This document shows, piece after piece, positions 5,702 through 8,272 of a stretch of 8,272 nucleotides of DNA. Source of the stretch: JAJPJX01 sp964568355 (GTDB lineage Bacteria > Acidobacteriota > Terriglobia > Bryobacterales > Bryobacteraceae). The stretch is from the NCBI GenBank assembly GCA_964568355.1, contig CAZMRK010000176.1, forward strand, positions 1 through 8,272. Reading direction: 5' to 3'. Positions within the stretch are counted from its first letter, which is position 1. The number at the start of each line of letters is the position of its first letter. Under the pieces are notes generated by a model. The model ran no database searches and had not been told where the DNA came from. It saw only the letters and a list, made by a program, of their open reading frames with translations. The position numbers and the translations under genes were made by a program.

Positions 5702-7743
5702 GAGCCCTACTGGTTCTGTTCCTGACGCTGCCGCTGCTGGGGCAGCAGCCCGCTCCCAAGCCGGCCGAACAGCCGAAGCCGGAGGAGAAGGCAGCGCCCG
5801 CCGAGGCCCAACCCGCGGCCAAAACCGAGGAGACGGCGGCCGAATCCCCGGTGCCGGCGGGCGAACCGGCGATCTCGGGCAGTGTGGACGTGGGCTACCG
5901 CTGGCGCAGTACCGTGGGCGGCAGCTTCGATGCCTATCGCAGCGTGGTCAATCTCGGGGAAGGCCCCAAGCTGACCGGCCTGGATTTCACCATCCAGGAT
6001 CCCAAGCGGAGGCTGTTCGACCGCCTGGATGTGCGGGGCTATAACTGGGGCGACGATCCTTACACAACCGCCTATCTCTCGGCGCGCAAACAATCGCTCT
6101 ACGACTTCACCTTCGACTATCGCAATCTGGCCTATTTTAACTATCTCCCTTCGTTCGCGGATCCGCTGCTCAACTCCTCCAAGGGAGTTTTCCTCAACGA
6201 GCGCTCCTACGATACACGGCGCAAGATGAGCAACTTTCAACTGGAGCTGTTTCCCGGCAAGTGGCTCATCCCGTATCTCGCCTATAGCCGCGACTCGGGC
6301 TCCGGACATGGCGTCACGACCTTTGTCCTGGACAGCACGAACGAATACCCGGTGCCGGATCTGCTGCGCGATGAGACCAATAACTATCGCGGCGGCCTGC
6401 GGCTGGAATTGAAGCGCTTCCATGCCACTCTGGAGCAGGGCGGCACAACCTACAAAGACGACCAGCAGGTCTACAACAACCTGGACAGCAACTACGGAAA
6501 CCGGACGACCCTTTATAACCGGCAGCAACTCTACCTGGGCGATCTGCTACAGGCCTATGGGGTCCGCGGAGACAGCATTTACAGCAAGGTGATGGTCACC
6601 GCCAACCCGCTGTCCTGGCTGGATCTCTACGGGCAGTTCCTTTACAGCCAGCCCAAGAACGACGTCAACTACAACCAGTTCAATACGGGTAATTTCGCGC
6701 TGCTGAGCAGCCTGCTGTTCTACAACGGCCAGCAGGACCTGATCACGGCGACGGCCAAGATCCCGCATACCAGCGGCAGCTTCGGGTTCGAAGCGCGGCC
6801 GCTGGCGCGGCTGCGGATCATCGAGTCCTGGTCAACGGACCGGCTGCACAACGCTTCGATCGGGCTGCTGGCGGAGCAACTCCAACTGGCCAACCTGGGA
6901 ACGCAGCCGGCCACGTCGCCCTTATCCAGCCGGCTGGTGATGAACTATAACCAGCAGCAGGTGGATGTCCTGTTCGATGTGACGAACCGGTTGACGCTGC
7001 GCGGCGGCCATCGTTATGTCTGGGGCGACGGCCAGAACCTCGCGCCGGTGCTCAGCCCCGACCCTGCCGCGCTCGAATCGGGCGAACTGCGGCGCCATGT
7101 GGCGCTGGCAGGCGCTTCTTTCCGCAGCGGGCAGAAGTTTTCCTTCAGCGTGGATTTCGAAGGGGCGTCGAGCGACGGCGCTTATTTCCGTACCAGCCTC
7201 TACAACTATCAGCGGATGCGCTCCCGCGCGCGCTACCAGGCATTCGGCACGCTGGCGCTTGCAGCCGATTTCACGCTGCTGAACAATCAAAATCCTTCCT
7301 CCGGGATCCGCTACGATTTTCTGAGCCGGCAGAATTCGGTCTCCGCCCTGTGGACGCCGGCGGGCGGCAAGCGAATCACGGTGCTGGCCGAGTACTCGCG
7401 GTCGTCGTTACGCTCCGATATCAACTACATCGCCGGGCCTTTCTTTGAGGCTGAGCGTTCGTTCTATCGCGACAACGCGCATACCGGCACGGTTCTGGTG
7501 GATCTGGCGCTCCCTGCCTATGCCGGCCTAAAGCCGCGCGTCTCGTTCGGGGGCAGCTATTTTCTTTCCTCCGGCAGCCGGCCCACCAACTATTACCAAC
7601 CCCTGGCCAAGGTGGCCCTTCCCATCGCCAAGAACATTTTCTGGACGGGCGAGTGGCGTTACTACGGTTTCGGCGAAGCGATGTATCTTTATGAAGGATT
7701 CCGTGCCCATACCTTCATGACCGGACTCCGGCTGACCAGATAG
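5698..7743 (+). CDS. mtrB: MtrB/PioB family decaheme-associated outer-membrane beta-barrel protein
   Basis: Predicted outer-membrane porin that sheathes the MtrA-like cytochrome and lets it contact the surface cytochrome. The product is 681 residues (Shewanella MtrB 697). The ATG at 5698 overlaps the upstream stop and begins a signal peptide, MRALLVLFLTLPLLGQQ. The frame is also open back to 5542, but that part duplicates mtrA-like coding sequence. Residues about 18-60 are a low-complexity Ala/Pro/Glu/Lys linker. The barrel begins near residue 62 with SVDVGYRWRSTVGGSFDAYR and continues with many alternating, aromatic-rich strands and Asn/Tyr/Gln-rich loops (WGDDPYTTAY, DYRNLAYFNYLPSFADPLL). 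The C-terminus is FMTGLRLTR, without the usual terminal Phe. There are no cysteines at all, unlike Shewanella MtrB with its N-terminal CXXC. Family membership is supported by sequence style and by position after the MtrA-like gene; orthology is inferred. Confidence 0.92.
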   Translation: MRALLVLFLTLPLLGQQPAPKPAEQPKPEEKAAPAEAQPAAKTEETAAESPVPAGEPAISGSVDVGYRWRSTVGGSFDAYRSVVNLGEGPKLTGLDFTIQDPKRRLFDRLDVRGYNWGDDPYTTAYLSARKQSLYDFTFDYRNLAYFNYLPSFADPLLNSSKGVFLNERSYDTRRKMSNFQLELFPGKWLIPYLAYSRDSGSGHGVTTFVLDSTNEYPVPDLLRDETNNYRGGLRLELKRFHATLEQGGTTYKDDQQVYNNLDSNYGNRTTLYNRQQLYLGDLLQAYGVRGDSIYSKVMVTANPLSWLDLYGQFLYSQPKNDVNYNQFNTGNFALLSSLLFYNGQQDLITATAKIPHTSGSFGFEARPLARLRIIESWSTDRLHNASIGLLAEQLQLANLGTQPATSPLSSRLVMNYNQQQVDVLFDVTNRLTLRGGHRYVWGDGQNLAPVLSPDPAALESGELRRHVALAGASFRSGQKFSFSVDFEGASSDGAYFRTSLYNYQRMRSRARYQAFGTLALAADFTLLNNQNPSSGIRYDFLSRQNSVSALWTPAGGKRITVLAEYSRSSLRSDINYIAGPFFEAERSFYRDNAHTGTVLVDLALPAYAGLKPRVSFGGSYFLSSGSRPTNYYQPLAKVALPIAKNIFWTGEWRYYGFGEAMYLYEGFRAHTFMTGLRLTR

Positions 7744-7751
7744 GAGCCAGT

Positions 7752-8272
7752 ATGCGCATCTACCGACTCGCGGTTCTCGGAAGTCTCGTCACGCTCAGCC
7801 TGTGCGCGGCCGAGGAGGTCGCCGGGGATTCGCAGCGCGGCGAGGAGGTGTTTCGCAACCAATCGTGCGTCCAGTGCCACAGTGTGAACGGGCAGGGAGG
7901 CAAGACCGCGCCCGATCTGGGCAAGCGCGTCGATCGGGACTTTACCCCGGCGGTTCTGGCCAGCACCATGTGGAATCACGCTCCTACCATGTGGGCGGCC
8001 CTGGAAACCCAGGGTATCCAGAAGCCGCAGTTGAGCCGGCAGGCGGCCGCGGACCTGTTCGCCTACTTTTACTCCGCGCGTTTCTTCGAAAAGCCGGGTG
8101 ATGCCGGCCGCGGCAAGCAGTTGTTCACCTCGCATCACTGCGCCGAGTGCCACGGCATCGCCGGCACGAAGGAACCGGGAGCCACGCCGGTGGTGGAGTG
8201 GCGGTCTCTGGGCCACCCGATCTTTCTGGTCCAGGCCATGTGGAATCACGCCGGGAAAATGGGCGAGGCGTT
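7752..8272 (+). CDS. Di-domain c-type cytochrome, fourth gene of the conduit operon (partial, C-terminus missing)
   Basis: Predicted periplasmic class I-like cytochrome c, probably an electron carrier or partner for the MtrA-like cytochrome. AGGAG lies 5 bases before the ATG and 8 bases separate it from the previous stop. Signal peptide: MRIYRLAVLGSLVTLSLCAA, with likely cleavage before EEVAG; LSLC is not a good lipobox. 173 codons are visible. Domain one has CVQCH at residues 39-43, a TAPDLG motif, then MWNHAPTMW from residue 73. Domain two has CAECH at 130-134 and MWNHAGKMGEA from 163, so the protein is an internal tandem duplication. Methionines in the MWNHA/M segments are candidate sixth heme ligands. 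More hemes could lie past the window edge. Operon position supports a role in the same electron path; the exact partner is inferred. Confidence 0.9.
   Translation, partial: MRIYRLAVLGSLVTLSLCAAEEVAGDSQRGEEVFRNQSCVQCHSVNGQGGKTAPDLGKRVDRDFTPAVLASTMWNHAPTMWAALETQGIQKPQLSRQAAADLFAYFYSARFFEKPGDAGRGKQLFTSHHCAECHGIAGTKEPGATPVVEWRSLGHPIFLVQAMWNHAGKMGEA
7966..8251 (+). repeat. Exact 16-base direct repeat encoding the duplicated MWNHA motif
   Basis: CCATGTGGAATCACGC occurs at 7966-7981 and again at 8236-8251, 270 bases (90 codons) apart and in frame, at matching places in the two cytochrome domains. It is a coding-level trace of the internal duplication, not a mobile element. Confidence 0.7.

Overview
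The window is GC-rich, gene-dense bacterial DNA that looks like an acidobacterium, probably of the Solibacteres/Bryobacterales type. This placement is inferred from protein style: an Oar-like TonB-dependent receptor with a carboxypeptidase-regulatory-like domain, and a cysteine-free MtrB/PioB-type porin beginning its mature part with VDVGYRW. No rRNA or other marker gene is present to confirm it.

Layout. Positions 1-804 (minus strand) hold the N-terminal 268 codons of a TonB-dependent outer-membrane receptor, cut by the window edge. Upstream of it lie a very good sigma70-type promoter (TTGACA, 17-base spacer, TACAAT) with an inverted repeat inside it, and a leader able to form a long hairpin. 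Positions 949-1266 hold no gene I can support. A small plus-strand gene (1267-1488) encodes a Cys/His-rich, very basic 73-residue protein. It converges on a minus-strand gene (1523-2266) for a single-membrane-anchor protein of unknown function. A relatively AT-rich divergent intergenic region (2267-2503) carries a 12-base palindrome within a candidate promoter, plus a 5'-leader hairpin.

The main content is a plus-strand operon from 2504 to the window end: a surface decaheme cytochrome of the OmcA/MtrC family (ten CXXCH), a periplasmic decaheme cytochrome of the DmsE/MtrA family (ten CXXCH), an MtrB/PioB-family 'decaheme-associated' beta-barrel, and a c-type cytochrome with at least two CXXCH motifs, truncated by the window. 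The order C-A-B matches the Shewanella mtrCAB conduit. The spacings are 48 bases, a 4-base ATGA overlap, and 8 bases, so the genes are probably co-transcribed and the A-B pair translationally coupled.

Together these genes predict an outer-membrane electron conduit: MtrA-like heme wire in the periplasm, MtrB-like sheath through the outer membrane, MtrC-like terminal cytochrome at the surface, and the small cytochrome as a likely periplasmic partner. At least 22 hemes are encoded here. Direction (metal or mineral reduction versus uptake of electrons from Fe(II)) cannot be read from sequence. Departures from the Shewanella model are the lack of a lipobox in the MtrC-like protein, the lack of any cysteine and the added Ala/Pro/Glu/Lys-rich linker in the MtrB-like protein, and the dedicated di-domain cytochrome at the operon end.
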